Below are positions 61,701 to 64,000 of a stretch of 64,000 nt of DNA, one piece after another. Both the position numbers and the translations under genes were made by a program. Position 1 is the first letter of the stretch. The number at the start of each line of letters is the position of its first letter. The notes beneath the pieces were generated by a model. That model searched no databases. It worked only from the letters and a program-made list of their open reading frames with translations, and was not told the DNA's origin. The DNA comes from Brucellaceae bacterium (GTDB lineage: Bacteria > Pseudomonadota > Alphaproteobacteria > Rhizobiales > Rhizobiaceae): positions 122,542-186,541 of the forward strand of contig JACKJW010000003.1 of the NCBI GenBank assembly GCA_020637755.1. Direction: 5' to 3'.

Positions 61701-64000
61701 GGCTCGCGGTCCTCGACAGGAAGGTGCTGCGCGATCTCGCGCGCATGTGGGCGCAGGTGATGGCGATTGCCCTGGTGATGGCCTGCGGGGTGATGACGCT
61801 GGTGCTTGCCGTCGGCACCTCGCGTTCGCTGGAAGAAACGCGCGATGCCTATTACGAGCGCTACCGCTTCGGCGATGTGTTTGCATCGGCCACACGCATC
61901 CCGGACCGCGAGATCGCGCGCATCCGCGCCCTTGAGGGTGTCGCCGCCGTCGATGCGCGCATCGTGCGCGCCGCCGTGCTCGATATTCCGGCCATGGCGG
62001 AACCGGCGGCAGCCAAGGTGATTTCCCTGCCGGCCGCCGGCGAACCGCCGGTCAACCGCCTCTATGTCCGGAAAGGCTCCCTGCCGCGCCCCGGTCATGC
62101 CGGTGAGGTGGCAGTCGATGAGCGCTTCGCCAGCGCCCATGGCTTCGTGCCGGGCGACCGGTTCACCGCGATCATCGGTGGCCACCGGCTGAACCTCACC
62201 ATCACGGCCATCGTGCTGTCGCCCGAATATGTCTATGCGCTGGGCCCCGGCGACATGGTGCCCGATGACCGGCGCTTCGCTGTCCTTTTCATGGGCCGTG
62301 CGGCCATGGAAGGCCTGTTCGACATGGCTGGCGCTGCCGACGATGTCTCGCTGCTGCTGCTGCACGGTGCCAATGGGGCACGGCTGCGCGCGGCGCTCGA
62401 TCGCATCCTGAAGCCCTATGGCGGGCAGGGGAGCTATCCGCGCTCCGAGCAGATATCCCATGCCTTTCTCGATGCCGAACTGACGCAGCTCAGCGCCATG
62501 GCCCGCGTCATTCCACCGGTTTTCCTGTTCGTCTCCGCCTTCCTCGTCAACATGATCCTGTCGCGCCTTGTGGCGCTGGAGCGCGAACAGATCGGCCTGA
62601 TGAAGGCGTGCGGCTATTCTTCGCTTGCCATTGCCTGGCACTATGCCAAGCTGGTCATCGTCATCGCCACCATCGGGCTTGCCATTGGCGGCATTGCCGG
62701 AAGCTGGCTCGGCGATGGGCTGACGCGTCTCTACGCCCGGTTCTATTCCTTCCCCTTTCTGATCTTCCGGCAGAGTTTTGACCTTTACCTGATCGCTGCC
62801 GGCGTCTCGGTTGCCGCCGCTTTGGCGGGCGCAGCCAAGGCCATCTGGACGGCTGTGTCGCTGCCTCCCGCCGTAGCCATGCGCCCGCCCGCGCCGGCGC
62901 GTTACCGCTCGGTGCTCGGCAGGGCTGGCGCGTTCGGCCGCCTCTTGTCGCAGCTGACGGTCATGGCGCTGCGCCACATGATCCACAGGCCCCTGCGCAC
63001 CTTCCTGACCACGCTCGGTGTCTCCTTCTCGGTCGCCCTGCTGATCACCGCCCTGTTCTCGACCGATTCTGTCGATGAGATGATCGAGACGGTCTTCTTC
63101 CGGGCCGAACGCGCCGATGCCCGCTTGTCCTTTTCCAGACCTCAGACCCTTTCGGTCATCCATGCGGTCAGCCGCCTGCCGGGTGTCCTGCGCGCCGAGA
63201 CCTTCCGCGCCGAACCGGTCATCCTGCGCAATGGCGGCATGGAAAAGCGCGTCGCCATCACCGGCATCGCACCGGGCACCACGCTGTCTCAGGTGCTGGA
63301 CATGAAGGGCCATGCCATCGTGATGCCGGAGCGCGGACTGGTGCTGACCGACCGTCTGGCGCGCCAGCTCACCGCGACCACCGGCACCCGTGTCTCGGTG
63401 GAACTGACCGGGCAGGGTGGTACCCTGCAGGCCATGCCGGTGACCGCGATCGTGGAAAGCTATGTCGGCCTGTCGGCATGGATGGACCTTGAGGCGCTCA
63501 ACCGCATGGCCGGTCCGGGACCGCGCGCATCCGGCGCGTGGGTCCGCGTCGACACGGCGGCGCTTCCTGCGCTCTATGCCAGGGTGAAGGCGCTCCCGGC
63601 GCTCGCCTCCATCGCCCTGCAAAACGTGTCGCGCGAGAAGTTCAGCGAGACCATCGAGCAGAACATCACCATCATGACCACCGTCTATGTCGCTATCGCC
63701 GTGATCGTGGCTTTCGGTGTCGTGTACAATTCCGCCCGCATCCAACTGTCCGAGCGCGCGCGCGAACTGGCGAGCCTGCGCGTCCTGGGGTTCACCCGCG
63801 CCGAGGTCAGCCGTGTCCTGCTTACGGAAATGCTGGTGGTCGCGCTGGTCGCGCAACCGCTCGGCTGGCTCATCGGCTATGGTTTCTCGCTGTCGGTGGT
63901 CAAGGGTTTCGAGAGCGACCTGTTTCGCATTCCCTTCGTCATCCGCCCCGCAACCTACGCCTTTGCCAGCGCCGTGGTGCTGGCCGCCGCCGCAGCCTCG
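61697..64000 (+). CDS. ABC transporter permease of the FtsX family, 3'-truncated by window edge
   Basis: The frame starts at GTG 61697 (VRLAVLDRKVLRDLARMWAQ) overlapping the ATPase stop and stays open for 768 codons to the window end. A first membrane helix (MAIALVMACGVMTLVLAVG) precedes a periplasmic MacB-PCD-like domain. A first FtsX membrane domain lies at about 270-390 (PPVFLFVSAFLVNMILSRLV), a second periplasmic part follows at about 440-650, and a second FtsX domain begins near 655. This duplicated 8-TM layout matches large FtsX-type exporters; with the ATPase it probably mediates export of a lipid or peptide. Confidence 0.9.
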   Translation, partial: MRLAVLDRKVLRDLARMWAQVMAIALVMACGVMTLVLAVGTSRSLEETRDAYYERYRFGDVFASATRIPDREIARIRALEGVAAVDARIVRAAVLDIPAMAEPAAAKVISLPAAGEPPVNRLYVRKGSLPRPGHAGEVAVDERFASAHGFVPGDRFTAIIGGHRLNLTITAIVLSPEYVYALGPGDMVPDDRRFAVLFMGRAAMEGLFDMAGAADDVSLLLLHGANGARLRAALDRILKPYGGQGSYPRSEQISHAFLDAELTQLSAMARVIPPVFLFVSAFLVNMILSRLVALEREQIGLMKACGYSSLAIAWHYAKLVIVIATIGLAIGGIAGSWLGDGLTRLYARFYSFPFLIFRQSFDLYLIAAGVSVAAALAGAAKAIWTAVSLPPAVAMRPPAPARYRSVLGRAGAFGRLLSQLTVMALRHMIHRPLRTFLTTLGVSFSVALLITALFSTDSVDEMIETVFFRAERADARLSFSRPQTLSVIHAVSRLPGVLRAETFRAEPVILRNGGMEKRVAITGIAPGTTLSQVLDMKGHAIVMPERGLVLTDRLARQLTATTGTRVSVELTGQGGTLQAMPVTAIVESYVGLSAWMDLEALNRMAGPGPRASGAWVRVDTAALPALYARVKALPALASIALQNVSREKFSETIEQNITIMTTVYVAIAVIVAFGVVYNSARIQLSERARELASLRVLGFTRAEVSRVLLTEMLVVALVAQPLGWLIGYGFSLSVVKGFESDLFRIPFVIRPATYAFASAVVLAAAAAS

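Noticed and set aside
61277..63856. 859-codon open frame on the minus strand
   Set aside because: It lies opposite the ABC ATPase and FtsX permease genes, has biased His/Asp/Arg-rich composition without domain motifs, and the plus strand shows clear family motifs.
1..64000. CRISPR array, rRNA operon or riboswitch
   Set aside because: No regularly spaced direct repeats, no rRNA sequence, and no recognisable aptamer in front of guaA, guaB or the other biosynthetic genes.

Overview
The window is GC-rich chromosomal DNA from an alphaproteobacterium, most likely of the order Hyphomicrobiales (Rhizobiales). Supporting signs are the split Fo operon with separate b' and b subunits, a guaB / RsmB-type methyltransferase / guaA neighbourhood, a polyprenyl synthase next to a DUF2007 protein, a TrmN6-like methyltransferase and an S49 protease, and the YjgN (DUF898)-M48 protease pair. 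I cannot name the genus from the sequence alone.

Left edge, about 1-7400, is accessory DNA. It opens with the 3' part of a very large caspase-like gene whose protein carries a PAN/Apple domain, a beta-rich middle, a C14 peptidase domain with a His/Cys dyad and a terminal EF-hand. Three bases after its stop codon an IS3-family element begins. That element is truncated and joined in frame to the last codons of a DUF3489 gene. A DUF2924 gene and a large serine recombinase follow, and the recombinase is interrupted by an in-frame TGA. A tRNA-Gln(CTG) gene marks the return to ordinary chromosome.

7.4-20.6 kb holds housekeeping and envelope genes: a Ppx/GppA phosphatase overlapping rlmE, two MFS exporters, a Tat-exported metallo-beta-lactamase-fold enzyme, the DUF898-M48 pair, guaB, a MAPEG protein, a cupin, an RsmB-like rRNA methyltransferase and a PaaI-type thioesterase.

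20.7-22.6 kb is an insertion scar. A methylthioadenosine/S-adenosylhomocysteine nucleosidase gene (mtn) is followed by a foreign, partly AT-rich gene for a membrane-anchored protein of unknown function, and then by a second, truncated copy of the mtn 3' half. An ArsR-SRPBCC fusion regulator with its own operator-like repeats and guaA come next, then a hairpin array and the 3' stump of a lost hydratase gene.

25.6-33.6 kb is a carbon-storage and lipid cluster. A PHA synthase and an alpha/beta hydrolase (probable PHA depolymerase) are on the minus strand. They diverge from a wax ester synthase/DGAT, an acyl-CoA ligase and an MFS transporter, and a convergent MarR regulator closes the cluster. 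The divergent promoter region holds a perfect 26-bp palindrome and a related imperfect site, both overlapping TTGACA boxes, so the two arms look co-regulated.

33.8-45.4 kb contains sbcD-sbcC, a YeeE/YedE sulfur-compound transporter, a second MAPEG protein, a YbfB-type MFS transporter behind an inverted repeat, a secreted polysaccharide deacetylase, an NnrU protein, a YfgM-like translocon-associated protein and der. 45.5-64 kb contains a SleB-type cell-wall hydrolase, the Fo operon (atpI-atpB-atpE-atpF'-atpF), rnhB, a PA0069-type radical SAM protein, a glycosyltransferase, a PlsB-like acyltransferase, moaB-ispE, an S49 peptidase, a TrmN6-like methyltransferase, a DUF2007 protein, a polyprenyl diphosphate synthase, a large secreted TPR protein, and an ABC ATPase with an FtsX-type permease that runs off the right edge.
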